64,000 nt of DNA, from the NCBI RefSeq assembly GCF_029968095.1, contig NZ_JASCIR010000017.1, positions 62,001 to 126,000 on the forward strand. The letters are read 5' to 3'. Positions 24,811 through 35,232 of this stretch are shown here, one piece after another. The stretch comes from Streptomyces solicavernae (GTDB lineage Bacteria; Actinomycetota; Actinomycetes; Streptomycetales; Streptomycetaceae). The notes below the pieces were generated by a model. That model saw only the letters and a program-made list of their open reading frames with translations. It was not told the DNA's origin and searched no databases. Position numbers and translations under genes: made by a program. Positions within the stretch are counted from its first letter, which is position 1. Every line of letters starts with the position of its first letter.

Positions 24811-25247
24811 CGGGACGCCACCCCCTGCGGCAGGCGCACCGAGACGGTGCCGGTGACGTGGGCGCCCAGGCTGTTGGTGCCGGTCACCGCAATGTCGACG
24901 CACCGGCCGTCGTCGCTCTTCGCCGTCACTTCGCCGCTGAGCACCAGGGTGTCGCCGGGGTGGTTGGGGGCGCCGAGCCGGATGCGGATCGCCTTGACTG
25001 CGGCGGCCGGTCCTGCCCAGCCGGTGACATACCGGTCGACGAGACCGTTGCTGGTCAGAATGTTCATGAAGATGTCCTTCGAGCCGCGCTGCCGGGCGAG
25101 TTCGGGATCGTGGTGCACGTCCTGGTAGTCGCGGCTCGCGAGGGCCGTGGCGACGATCAGGGTGCGGGTCAGCGGGATCACCAGATCGGGCAACACGTCA
25201 CCGACGCGGACCTCGTCGTACGTCCTGGTGGGCGGCGTCGTCGTCAT
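24807..25247 (-). CDS. ChsH1-like MaoC hydratase subunit
   Basis: 146 residues from the ATG at 25247 (ATGA overlap with the FadE28-like gene). It is a single hotdog domain with YDEVRVGDVLPDLVIPLTRT, then SRDYQDVHHDPELARQRGSKDIFMN, which holds the catalytic Asp and His, and a C-terminal SGEVTAKSDDGRCVDIAV strand pair. In mycobacteria ChsH1 pairs with the MaoC domain of ChsH2 to hydrate the C3 side-chain enoyl-CoA at C17. Its place between FadE28-like and Ltp2-like genes fits. Confidence 0.82.
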   Translation of the reverse strand: MTTTPPTRTYDEVRVGDVLPDLVIPLTRTLIVATALASRDYQDVHHDPELARQRGSKDIFMNILTSNGLVDRYVTGWAGPAAAVKAIRIRLGAPNHPGDTLVLSGEVTAKSDDGRCVDIAVTGTNSLGAHVTGTVSVRLPQGVASR

Positions 25248-26481
25248 GAGGCCGCCGCCCCGCCGGCGGAGTCGGCCAGTACGTCGCCGAGCCGGGCGAG
25301 GTCCGCTCGGGCGCCCCCCAGGGTGGACGAGAGCTGCTTGCCCCACAGGAAGTGCCGGTGCACCGGGTAGTCCGTGTCCACCCCGATCCCGCCGTGCAGG
25401 TGCTGAATCCGGTGCACGGTGTTCAGACCCGCCTCCGCGGCCCACCACTTGGCGACGAGCACGGCGCTCTCGCACTCGGCCTCGCTCGTCCCACCTCCCT
25501 GGGAGCCGGTCGCCGCCAGGGCGCCCGCCGCTCCCAGGGCGCCCGCCGCTCCCAGGGCGTCCACCGCCCCCAGGGCGTCCGCCGCGTGCCAGAGCGTCAC
25601 GCGCATCGCCTCGACGTCGATGAAGCAGTCCGCGAGCTGATGCTGCACCGCCTGGAAAGTCGCCAGCGGACGGCCGAACTGCTGCCGTTCGCGCAGATGG
25701 TCGGCCGCATGGCCGAGGGCGCCCTCGGCCACGCCCAGTTGGAGCGCGGCCAGCGCGGCGCCGGCGTGCCGTACGGTCCACTCGACGACGCCCGTGCCGG
25801 GGGCTCCGACGGCCTCGGCCGGGGCTCCGTGCAGCGTGAGGTGGCCGCTCAGATCGTGGCTGGTGGTCTCCGCGTACTCCCATGTCACACCGGCGGCGTC
25901 GGAGGCGACCAGGAAGAGCCCGGTGTCGCCGCCCGTCGTGCGGGCGCTGACCAGGACGTGTCCGGCGCCGGACGCGGCCGGTACGACGGCCTTGGTGCCG
26001 GTCAGGCGCCAGCCCGGGGTGCCTTCGGCACTGTGAACCCCCTTACCAGCAGCGCTCGTTGGCGTGGCCGTGGCCTCGGGCGCAACCGGATCCGCGGGGC
26101 CGAACTCCTCCAGCGCCACGGTCAGCCGGGCCGTGCCCGCCACGACGGACGGGAGCAGTCGGGTCCGGATACCCGGGTCGCCGTGCGCGGCGACCGCGAG
26201 CGCACCGACGAGCGCGGGCCACAGGGGCACCGGCGCCACCCGCCGCCCCTGCTCCTCCAGGAGCACGCACAGACCGGCCGCACCCAGCCCGGCACCACCC
26301 ACGTCATCGGGCAGCGCGGCACCGAGCAGCCCGGCCCCTGCCAGATCGCCCCAGAGCCGGTCGTCGACTCGGGTCGCCGAGGTCTCCACGGCGCGCAGCC
26401 GGTCGGAGGACGCCCGGTCGGTGAAGATCTCACGCGCCAGGTCCCGCACGGCTTCGAGCTCTTCTCCCAGGGAGAAATCCA

Positions 26482-26482
<1 letters not shown>
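25244..26482 (-). CDS. FadE28/ChsE1-like acyl-CoA dehydrogenase subunit
   Basis: 412 residues from the ATG at 26482, sharing one base with the chsH2 stop (TGATG). The C-terminal block IQHLHGGIGVDTDYPVHRHF and the helix with RQQFGRPLATFQAVQHQLAD match acyl-CoA dehydrogenases; FadE28 forms a hetero-oligomer with FadE29. It is longer than mycobacterial FadE28 (about 340), partly because of an Ala/Gly/Leu-rich insertion (GAVDALGAAGALGAAGALAA) encoded by a repeat around 25516-25580. With FadE29 it desaturates the propanoyl-CoA side chain. Confidence 0.8.
25516..25580. repeat. approx. 18-bp repeats inside the FadE28-like gene
   Basis: The word ccgctcccagggcgcccg and close variants repeat about four times in frame and encode the Ala-Leu-Gly-rich insertion. 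In the acyl-CoA dehydrogenase fold this falls between two C-terminal helices. Confidence 0.75.
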
Positions 26483-27542
<1,060 letters not shown>

Positions 27543-27546
<4 letters not shown>

Positions 27547-28709
27547 GCGCCACGCCCCGCTCGCGGCAGGCCGAGCCCCTGGGTGGCGACCATGTCGCGC
27601 AGGATCTCGTTGACGCCGCCGCCGAAGGTGTTCACGATGCCCTGCCGGGAGAGCTGTTCGACCTGGCCGGAGAGGACGGCCCCGGGCGACTCGGGCCTGA
27701 TGCGCCCCGCCGCGCCGAGGATCTGGGTGAGTGAGCGCTGGACGTCGATATGTGTCTCGGTCCCGTACACCTTCGCGGCTCCGGCGTCGGCGCCGGTGAG
27801 CGTGGACTCGGCGACCGCGGCCGTCATCTTCCAGTTCATCAACCGCATCGCCTCAAGCCGGGCGTGCGTACGGGCGAACTCGTCGCGGACCCAGGGCAGT
27901 TCGGCGGTGCCGTTGGCCCTGGCCCACTCAAGGACCCGCTCCCAGAGCTGGATCATGCGACCGCCGAGCGCGGCGAGCCCGATGCGCTCGTGGTTGAGCT
28001 GTGCGGTGATCAGCCGCCAGCCGCCGTCCACCTCGCCCACCACGTCCTCGACGGGCACCCGGATGCCGCTGTAGTAGGTGGCCGTGACGACCATGCCGCC
28101 CACCGTCGGCAGCGGGTTCCACGAGAAGCCGTCCGCGTCGGTCGGCACGATCAGGATGGAAATGCCCCGGTGCTTGGGGGCATCCGGGTCCGTTCTGGCG
28201 GCCAGCCAGATGTAGTCGGCCGTGTTCGCGCCGCTGGTGAAGATCTTGCTGCCGTCCACCACGAAGGAGTCCCCGTCGCGCCGCGCCCGGGTGCTCAGGG
28301 CGGCGAGGTCGGTGCCCGCTCCGGGTTCCGTGTAGCCGATGGCGAACACGATGTCGCCCGCCAGGATGCCGGGCAGGAACCGCTTCTTGTGCTCCTCGGA
28401 GCCGTGCGCCATCAGGGTCGGCCCCACGGTGTTCACGGTGACGAAGGGGAAGGGCAGTCCGGCGCGCTGGACCTCGTCGAAGAACACGTACTGCTCCTCG
28501 ACCGACCGGCCCTGGCCTCCGTACTCGGTGGGCCAGCCGATGCCGAGCCAGCCGTCGGCGCCGAGCCGGGCGACCACCTCGCGGAAACGGCCTCCGCCCA
28601 CCCCTTCCTCGCCTGCCCGGCGGCGCTCCTCCTCGGGCATCAGGCCCGAGAAGTACGCCCGCAGTTCCCGGCGCAGCTCTAGCTGCGCGGCGCTCTCGCG
28701 CAGTTGCAT
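27543..28709 (-). CDS. FadE29/ChsE2-like acyl-CoA dehydrogenase subunit
   Basis: 388 residues from the ATG at 28709 with AAGGAG upstream; this length matches mycobacterial FadE29 (387 as I recall). Blocks: GIGWPTEYGGQGRS, FAIGYTEPGAGTDLA (FAD/substrate loop), KIFTSGANTADYIWLAARTD, and near the end IVNTFGGGVNEILRDMVA. It forms the alpha2beta2 dehydrogenase with the FadE28-like subunit for the last C3 side-chain cycle. The two genes are separated by chsH2, unlike the adjacent pair in the mycobacterial igr operon. Confidence 0.84.
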
Positions 28710-28764
28710 CTGGTTCTCCTTGGTCGTCACGCCGGACGCGCTCCCGGCAGTGGGCCGGGTGTGG

Positions 28765-30438
28765 TCAGGGAAGGAAGCGCGCGCGCCCGTTCGCGTGGAA
28801 CTCGTCGCGCAGGGCCGCCTTGTCCTCGTCGGTCATCGGTGCGTACGCGGGCCGGCCGCGGCCGGCCCAGCGGTGGACGGGGTCGGCGGTGCGCCAGCCG
28901 GCGAGCTGCATCTCCTTCTTGCGCAGCTTGTTGGAGCCGGTCGTCGGCAGGGCGTGCGAGACGCGGACGTAGCGGGGCGCCCCCTTGGTTCCGAGGTCCT
29001 CCTGCCCGGCCAGGAAGTTCGCCAGGTCCAGGTCCTCGAAGCGGGTCCCCTCCGCTATCTCGATCGCGGCCATCACCTGGTCACCGGAGCGCGGGTCGGG
29101 GACGCCGAAGACACCGGCGGCGAGCACTCCGGGATGGCGGCGCAGAATCCGTTCGGTGAGGAGCGCCGAGGTGTTCTCTCCGTCGACCCTGATCCAGTCC
29201 CCTGCGCGGCCCGCGAAGTAGAAGTAGCCGGCCTCGTCGACATAGCCGAGGTCGCCGGTCCAGTACCAGCCGTGGCGTACGCGTTCGGCGTTGGCCGCCT
29301 CGTTGTTGTAGTAGCCCTCGAATCGGGCGGCGCCTTCGGTGTCGACGATCTCGCCGATGGCGTCCTCGGGGTTGAGGACTCTGCCGTGGGTGTCGAGGAC
29401 GGCGGCGGGGCAGCGGGCGCGGCTGTCCGGGTGCACGATCCGCACGCCGTCCCGCGCGGGCACCCCGAGCGCGCCCGTGGGGGCGTCCGGCGCCCGCCGG
29501 AGCAGGCCGGCGCCCTCGCTGGATCCGTAGCCCTCGACGAGCCGACAGCCGAACCGTTCCAGGAACGCGGCCGCGTCCTCCGGCGACGCCTCCGTGCCGA
29601 AGGCGTGCGTCAGCCGGTTGTCCCGGTCGTCCGCCGTCCCGGGCCTGGCCAGGATGTAGCCGATCGCCTTGCCCACGTACGTGAAGTAGGTGGCCGAGAA
29701 GTGCCGTACGTCCGGCAGGAATCCGGAGGCCGAGAAGCGTTCGGTGAGGGCGATGGTGGCCCCGGCGGTGAGCGCCGGGGCCCAGAGCGCCATCAGGGCG
29801 TTGCCGTGGAAGAGCGGCATCGGGCAGTAGCAGATGTCCCTGCGGCCGATGTCGTACTTGGCGCTGTTGGCCGCGCCGAGTGCGGCGAGCCGCCCCTGGG
29901 AGCAGATCGCGGCCTTGGAGGTGCCGGTGGTCCCGGAGGTCAGCAGGAGCAGCATCCGGGTGGCGGCGGTCACCTCCGGGTTCGCGGTCGGCTCCGGGTT
30001 CGCGGTCGGTTCCGTGGTGTGCGTGGCGAGCCGGGCCGCGTATTCCGGTGCGTCCACGAGCAGGAAGCGGTCCCGGTCGACGCCGATGTCCAGGCCGTCG
30101 AGCAGGGCGAGTCCGGCTCGGTCGGTGACGATCAACTGGCAGTCGGTGTGCCGCACTTCGCGCTCCAGCTCGGCGCCGCGCCGGGTGGGGTTGATGCCGA
30201 CGACGGCCGCACCGCCGAGTGCCGCGGCGCCCAGCCAGAAGACGTACTCAGGAACGTTGTCCAGGAGCACTCCGATGTGGAACGGCCCCTCGGTGCGCAG
30301 CTCGCCCGCCCAGGCGGCGCGGGCGGCGCTCTCCCGGACGACCTCGTCCCAGGTCCAGCCGCGCTCGCGGGTGCGCAGACCCACGTGGTCGTCCCCGACC
30401 CTCGCGAGCAGCAGGTCGGCAATGGTGTGGTGTGGCAC
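28765..30438 (-). CDS. FadD17-like acyl-CoA synthetase (C24 steroid acid ligase candidate)
   Basis: 557 residues from the GTG at 30438 (GAGAGGGA upstream). Motifs: LLLLTSGTTGTSKAAICSQGR, YCPMPLFHGNALM, FSASGFLPDVRHFSATYFTYVGK, FEGYYNNEAANAERV, AGRAGDWIRVDGEN. These blocks agree with my memory of mycobacterial FadD17, which acts on steroid acids with a C5 side chain. A C5 carboxylate is exactly the side chain of bile acids. An in-frame repeat (TANPEPTANPE) lies in a loop near residue 150. It sits between an SDR gene and the FadE29-like gene in the side-chain operon. Confidence 0.8.
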   Translation of the reverse strand: MPHHTIADLLLARVGDDHVGLRTRERGWTWDEVVRESAARAAWAGELRTEGPFHIGVLLDNVPEYVFWLGAAALGGAAVVGINPTRRGAELEREVRHTDCQLIVTDRAGLALLDGLDIGVDRDRFLLVDAPEYAARLATHTTEPTANPEPTANPEVTAATRMLLLLTSGTTGTSKAAICSQGRLAALGAANSAKYDIGRRDICYCPMPLFHGNALMALWAPALTAGATIALTERFSASGFLPDVRHFSATYFTYVGKAIGYILARPGTADDRDNRLTHAFGTEASPEDAAAFLERFGCRLVEGYGSSEGAGLLRRAPDAPTGALGVPARDGVRIVHPDSRARCPAAVLDTHGRVLNPEDAIGEIVDTEGAARFEGYYNNEAANAERVRHGWYWTGDLGYVDEAGYFYFAGRAGDWIRVDGENTSALLTERILRRHPGVLAAGVFGVPDPRSGDQVMAAIEIAEGTRFEDLDLANFLAGQEDLGTKGAPRYVRVSHALPTTGSNKLRKKEMQLAGWRTADPVHRWAGRGRPAYAPMTDEDKAALRDEFHANGRARFLP

Positions 30439-30460
30439 GTCGGTCCCTCTCGCAGGTCCG

Positions 30461-31219
30461 TCAGTCGAAGTTGGCCTGTCCGCCGTCCAGCGGGACGGTC
30501 GCACCCGTGAGGTAACGGGCGTCGGGGCCGCAGAGCATGACGACGGCGCGACCGATGTCCTGCTCGCAGTCCCCGACATAGCCGAGCGGTATGGAGGCGC
30601 AGAACTCGGCCGCCTCCTGAGGGTGTTCGGCCTGCCACTTCTCGTACGACGGTGAAGTGGCGTGCGGGGCGATCGCGTTGACCCGGATGCCGTCGCGGCC
30701 CCATTCGCCCGCTGCGGTGCGGGTCAGGGAGCGCAGGGCCGCCTTGGCCGCGGCGTACGCGCCGTACGTGCGCAGGTCCCAGCGGACCATCGCGGAGGTG
30801 ACCAGATTGATCACCGAGCCGCCGTTCTTCCTGAGATGCGGATGGGTGGCCTTCATGAGGGCGAAGGCGGCGAACGGGCCGCTGCGGAAGCCCTTGTGGA
30901 AGTCGTCGTCGCTCATGGAGAGCAGCGGGCCGTAGCGGCCGGTGTAGGCGTTGTTGACGAGGATGTCGATGCGGCCGAAGCGCTCGGCGACGGCCGCCAC
31001 CACCTCGGGGGCGCGCTCGGTGTCGAGCACGTCGAAGACGAAGGGCTCCGCCTCCACCCCCCGGGCGCGCAGTTCTTCGCAGACCGCGGTCAGCTTCGCC
31101 GCCGTACGCCCGGCCACGGCGATCGAGACGCCCTCGGCGGCGAGCGCGAGAGCGATGCCGCGACCCACGCCCTGCCCTGCTCCGGTGACGATCGCGACCC
31201 TGCCTTCGAGGCTTCCCAT
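30461..31219 (-). CDS. short-chain dehydrogenase/reductase (SDR)
   Basis: 252 residues from the ATG at 31219 (GAAAGGGAG upstream). Cofactor loop TGAGQGVG, VNNAYTGR in place of NNAG, catalytic Ser in VTSAMVRWD and YAAAK. A classical SDR that uses NAD(P). In this operon it may act on a ring hydroxyl (3-, 7- or 12-position) or on a side-chain hydroxyacyl-CoA; the sequence does not decide. Confidence 0.8.
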   Translation of the reverse strand: MGSLEGRVAIVTGAGQGVGRGIALALAAEGVSIAVAGRTAAKLTAVCEELRARGVEAEPFVFDVLDTERAPEVVAAVAERFGRIDILVNNAYTGRYGPLLSMSDDDFHKGFRSGPFAAFALMKATHPHLRKNGGSVINLVTSAMVRWDLRTYGAYAAAKAALRSLTRTAAGEWGRDGIRVNAIAPHATSPSYEKWQAEHPQEAAEFCASIPLGYVGDCEQDIGRAVVMLCGPDARYLTGATVPLDGGQANFD

Positions 31220-31340
31220 CACTCTCCCTTTCGGTGGCGGCTTTCGGCGGCGGCTTTCGGTGACGGCGCTCGGTGGCGGCGGCTCAGTGGTGGCGGCCCG
31301 GTGGCGGCGGCTCGGTGGTGGCGACCCGCCCCGGGCCCCG
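31220..31340. repeat. low-complexity cggcgg/ggtggcgg repeats in a 196-bp spacer
   Basis: Irregular copies of ggtggcggctttcgg and ggcggcggctc fill the spacer between the SDR and thioesterase genes. No gene or operator copy is seen in 31220-31415. Confidence 0.7.
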
Positions 31341-31415
31341 CGGCCCATCCTCGGCGCGGGCCCGTGCCTGGCGGTGTGCCGCTCCCGCTCAGTGGTACGA
31401 GCGGGCGAGTCGTGA

Positions 31416-32087
31416 TCAGTCCGGGCGCGGCAGGTGCTTGTTGATGAACAGGCCCTCCGCCGTGACGCATGCGCGGCCGCCGGCCGAGATGGCGCCGACG
31501 GTCCGGATACGGGACCCGTCCACGGACACCTGCCGTGCCGTGATCGTCAGCGGCTCGAACAGCGGCGTGGGGCGCCGGTAGCGCAGGGTCAGTTCGGCGG
31601 TCATGCCCGAGGGCCCGCCCCAGTGGTTCGCCACGCCGAGGGTGTGGTCGAGCAGGAGCGCGGAGACACCGCCGTGGACGTGCCCCGGCGGGCCCTGGTA
31701 GGGCAGGCCCAGGGTGACCGTGCCCTGGACCGACCCGTCGTCCATGCCGTGCAGGGCCAGCGGCGGGGCGAGGGCGTTCTCGGGTCCGGTAACCGGGTCG
31801 TGGCGGGTCACCCCCTCGCCCTGCCACATCACGGCCAGGCGTGCCGCCCGGTCGGGGGCGTGCTTGTCCAAGTGGTCCGCCACGGCGTTCAACTGCGCGG
31901 TGACGGCGCTGAGTTGCAGGTCGGTCTGGTCGCCCACGGCGAGCAGTCCCGCGATCACCCGGCGGGCGGCGTCGACCGCGGCGTCGACGCCGTCGTCATG
32001 GGGCGTGGCGACGAGTGGAGGCGCGTCCCGACGCCCCGTCTCGCCCGTCTGCTGCCCCGCGCCCGTCTCCCGCGTGCCGGTGTTCAT
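31416..32087 (-). CDS. PaaI-type hotdog thioesterase
   Basis: 223 residues from the ATG at 32087 (ATGA overlap with the MaoC gene). Residues about 120-215 form a hotdog domain with GPPGHVHGGVSALLLDHTLG, the HGG-type thioesterase signature with the catalytic Asp four residues after the Leu run. The N-terminal 100 residues are helical and less conserved. It may hydrolyse stalled steroid-CoA or release free CoA during side-chain degradation. Confidence 0.78.
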   Translation of the reverse strand: MNTGTRETGAGQQTGETGRRDAPPLVATPHDDGVDAAVDAARRVIAGLLAVGDQTDLQLSAVTAQLNAVADHLDKHAPDRAARLAVMWQGEGVTRHDPVTGPENALAPPLALHGMDDGSVQGTVTLGLPYQGPPGHVHGGVSALLLDHTLGVANHWGGPSGMTAELTLRYRRPTPLFEPLTITARQVSVDGSRIRTVGAISAGGRACVTAEGLFINKHLPRPD

Positions 32088-32977
32088 GCGCGGACCGTCG
32101 CGCTCGCGTGGGTGAGCACCGGCGCTTCCGAACGCTCCGGGCAGGTGGAGCGCAGGACGAGCCGCTCGGCCCCGTCCGCGTCCGTGCCCGCACCGCGCCA
32201 GACGGCGGTGCGGATCGTCTCCCCCGGGGTCAGCGGGCCGGCGAACCGTACGCTCAGGCCGGTCAATCGCGTCACGTCACCGTCGAGCAGTCCGTCGACC
32301 AGGGCCTTGCAGACCAGGCCGTACGAGGCGAGGCCGTGCAGGATCGGCCGGTCGAAACCGGCGGACTTGGCGAACTCCGGGTCGGCGTGCAAGGGGTTGA
32401 GGTCGCCGTTGAGCCGGTACAGGAGTGCCTGCCCGGGTACGGTCGGCGAGTTGAGGACGCGGTCGGCCGGACCCTCGGGCTCGGACACGACGTCCTCCGG
32501 CCCCGGCTCGCCTCCGAACCCGCCCTCGCCCCTGACCCAGATGCGGGTGGTCGAGGTCCACAGGGCGTCGCCGTCGGGCGCGTTGGCGGCCGACTCCAGG
32601 ACGATCAGCGCCGCCTTGCCCTTGTCCCACACCTCGGTGACGCGTGAGGTGAGCGTCGCGGTGCCGGACGCGGGCAGGGGGCGGTGGATCGCGAGTCCCT
32701 GCCCTGCATGCAGCATGGAGCGCAGGTCGATGTCGATGCCGGGCATCGCGTTGCCGACGGCGGGAACGTCACCGGCCGAAGGGCCTGAGCCCGCGACCAC
32801 CGCGAAGGTCGGCAGCACCGTGAGGCCGCGTTCGTAGGTGAGGTGCAGTTCGGGGCCGGTGGCCGCGTCGGCTCCGGCGCCCAGGCTGAGGTGGTAGAGG
32901 AGCACGTCACGGGTGCTCCAGCTGATGTCGCGCCGGGACGGCTCGGCGCCGAGCGCCTTGTGCCGGTCGATGGGCAT
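32084..32977 (-). CDS. Hsd4B-like MaoC enoyl-CoA hydratase (double hotdog)
   Basis: 297 residues from the ATG at 32977. The N-terminal hotdog half has YERGLTVLPTFAVV; the C-terminal half has the full hydratase-2 motif YRLNGDLNPLHADPEFAKSAGF followed by DRPILHGLASYG. This matches mycobacterial Hsd4B (Rv3538 type), which hydrates the delta-22 enoyl-CoA of the C5 side chain made by FadE34. The next step, oxidation, fits the Hsd4A-like SDR at 20895. Confidence 0.83.
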   Translation of the reverse strand: MPIDRHKALGAEPSRRDISWSTRDVLLYHLSLGAGADAATGPELHLTYERGLTVLPTFAVVAGSGPSAGDVPAVGNAMPGIDIDLRSMLHAGQGLAIHRPLPASGTATLTSRVTEVWDKGKAALIVLESAANAPDGDALWTSTTRIWVRGEGGFGGEPGPEDVVSEPEGPADRVLNSPTVPGQALLYRLNGDLNPLHADPEFAKSAGFDRPILHGLASYGLVCKALVDGLLDGDVTRLTGLSVRFAGPLTPGETIRTAVWRGAGTDADGAERLVLRSTCPERSEAPVLTHASATVRA

Positions 32978-33012
32978 GAACGACCTTTCGCAGTAGGTGA
33001 GTTGGGGTGATG

Positions 33013-35223
33013 TCAGGCCTGGCGGGAGCGCTTCGGTGCGGGCTCCGGGTCACGCGGCAGGCCGAGCAGCCGCTCGCCGATGATGTTCAGCTGGACCTCG
33101 GTCGTGCCGCCCGCGATGGACAGGCAGCGGGAGTTGAGGAACATCCAGGTCGGGTCGTGGCGGTGGCCTTCGCCGGTCAGCGCGGCGGTGCCCTGCCACT
33201 CCACGCACATCTCCCAGACCTGCTGCTGGTGTTCGACGCCGAGCAGCTTGGCGATGCTGGCCTCGGCGCCCGGCTGCTGCCCGGCGACCGAGCGCAGGGT
33301 CGTGCGGAGTCCGAGCAGTGCGCCCGACTGACCGTCGCACAGGGCGCCGCCGAGCTCGGTCAGGCGTGCGTCGTCGACGATGTCCGGTGTGGCCGCGGCC
33401 ATCTCCAGGAGGGTCTGGGCGCCCGAGCCCACGGTGTCGTCGGAGAGGGCGACCCGCTCGTTGGCGAGGGTGGTGCGGGCGAGCCTCCAGCCGTCGCCGG
33501 GTCCCGCGACGAGCAGTTCGTCCGGGATGAACACCTGGTCGAGGAAGACCTCGTTGAACTCGGCCTCACCGGTGATCTGCCGCAGCGGCCTGATGTCGAG
33601 GCCGGGGCTCGTCATGTCGAGGAGGAAGTACGACAGGCCCTTGTGCTTGGGCGCGTCGGCGTCGGTGCGGGCGAGCAGGACACCCCAGTGGGCGTCGCGG
33701 GCCATGGAGGTCCACACCTTCTGCCCGGTGATCAGCCAGCCGTCGTCGGTCTTCTCCGCGCGGGTGGTCAGCCCGGCGAGGTCCGAGCCCGCGCCGGGCT
33801 CGCTGAACAGCTGGCACCACACCAGGTCGCCGCTCAGGCTCGGGGCGAGGAAGCGCTCCTGCTGCGCGGCGCTGCCGTGGGCGATGAGGGTGGGTACCAC
33901 CCAGCCCCCGATGATCATGTCCACGGGGGTCAGGCCGGCCGCCCGCAGCTCCTCGGCGATGACGAGCTGCGTCACGGCGTCGGCTCCCTTGCCCCAGGGG
34001 GCGGGCAGATGCGGTGCGGTGTAGCCGTCGTCGGCGAGGCGGGTCGTGCGCTCCTTGCCCTCCAGTGCGGCTGCGGCGCGGAGTTCGGCCCGTACGGAGG
34101 CGCGGGCGCTCTCCGCCTCCGGCGGCAGCTCGACGCTCAGGGTCCTGCGCGCCCCGTCCAGGGTGAGGCGGGCGACCCGGCGGCGCCAGTGGGCCGTCGA
34201 GCCGAGGGTGATGCGCAGGGTCTGGGCGCGGCGCAGGGCGAGATGCGCGTCGTGCTCCCAGGTGAAGCCGATGCCGCCGAGGACCTGGATGCAGTCCTTC
34301 GCGGTGGCGAAGCCCGCCTCCACACCGGTCGTTCCGGCCACAGCCGCCGCAAGTGCCGCCTCCCCGGGATCGGACACCGCTCCGGGGTCCGCCGCACGTG
34401 CCGCGTCCCAGGCGCAGGCCCTGGCCTGCTCGGCCTGGGCGAGCATCCGCGCGCAGCGGTGCTTGACCCCCTGGAACTGGCCGACCGGTCGGCCGAACTG
34501 CTCGCGCACCCGGGCGTGGTCGGCGGCGGTGGTGACGGAGCGGTCTGCGATGCCCGACGCCTCGGCGGCGAACAGCACCGCGGCCAGATCGAGCGGCGCG
34601 TGCTCGTCGATGTCGAGGATGTCGGCGTCCTTGACGGTGACGTCCCGCAGCCGCAGCCGGGACGAGCGCCGGGTGAGGTCGTGGCTCGCGACGTCGTCCA
34701 CCGACGCGGCGGCACGTGGCAGCACGATCCAGGCGAGGCCGTCACCGTCGCGGACCGGCAGCACGAAGAGGTCGGCGAGGTGGCCGCCGACGACGAGTTC
34801 CGAGTCGCCGGTGACACTCGCCGTGCCGTCCTGCGCGCGGGTCACGGCGAGGGTGCCGGGTGCGAGCCCGACCGCGCCGACGCGGCTTCCGTCGGCGAGC
34901 GCGGGCAGCGGCCCGGTGTACCCGGCCCGGTGCAGTACGGCCGCGGCGAGGGAGCTGGGCAGGAATGGCCCAGGAGCCAGCGCCCGCCCCAACTCCTCTA
35001 CGGATACGGCCAGTTCGAGCATCCCGTAGCCGGAGCCGCCGTGTGCCTCGGGCAGGTGCAGGCCGAGCAGGCCCTGCCCGGCGAGCTCACCCCAGTACGG
35101 CGGCAGGCTCTCGTTCTTGGCGTCGACGGCACGACGGACGGCGTCCTGGGTGATGTGCCGCTTGGCGAAAGCGCGTACGGCGTCGCGCAGATCACGGTGT
35201 TCCTCGGTGAGGCCGATGGTCAT
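33013..35223 (-). CDS. FadE34/ChsE3-like fused double acyl-CoA dehydrogenase
   Basis: 736 residues from the ATG at 35223 with GAGGAGG upstream. Two acyl-CoA-dehydrogenase domains are fused. Domain 1 (about 1-370) contains LHLPEAHGGSGYGMLEL and CIQVLGGIGFTWEHDAHL; domain 2 (about 380-720) contains LFSEPGAGSDLAGLTTRAEK, VWTSMARDAHWGVLLART and SIAGGTTEVQLNIIGERLLGLPRD. This architecture is that of FadE34, which desaturates the C5 side chain of 3-oxo-chol-4-en-24-oyl-CoA. It lies 9 bp from fadA5. Confidence 0.87.
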   Translation of the reverse strand: MTIGLTEEHRDLRDAVRAFAKRHITQDAVRRAVDAKNESLPPYWGELAGQGLLGLHLPEAHGGSGYGMLELAVSVEELGRALAPGPFLPSSLAAAVLHRAGYTGPLPALADGSRVGAVGLAPGTLAVTRAQDGTASVTGDSELVVGGHLADLFVLPVRDGDGLAWIVLPRAAASVDDVASHDLTRRSSRLRLRDVTVKDADILDIDEHAPLDLAAVLFAAEASGIADRSVTTAADHARVREQFGRPVGQFQGVKHRCARMLAQAEQARACAWDAARAADPGAVSDPGEAALAAAVAGTTGVEAGFATAKDCIQVLGGIGFTWEHDAHLALRRAQTLRITLGSTAHWRRRVARLTLDGARRTLSVELPPEAESARASVRAELRAAAALEGKERTTRLADDGYTAPHLPAPWGKGADAVTQLVIAEELRAAGLTPVDMIIGGWVVPTLIAHGSAAQQERFLAPSLSGDLVWCQLFSEPGAGSDLAGLTTRAEKTDDGWLITGQKVWTSMARDAHWGVLLARTDADAPKHKGLSYFLLDMTSPGLDIRPLRQITGEAEFNEVFLDQVFIPDELLVAGPGDGWRLARTTLANERVALSDDTVGSGAQTLLEMAAATPDIVDDARLTELGGALCDGQSGALLGLRTTLRSVAGQQPGAEASIAKLLGVEHQQQVWEMCVEWQGTAALTGEGHRHDPTWMFLNSRCLSIAGGTTEVQLNIIGERLLGLPRDPEPAPKRSRQA

Positions 35224-35232
35224 GACGCCTCC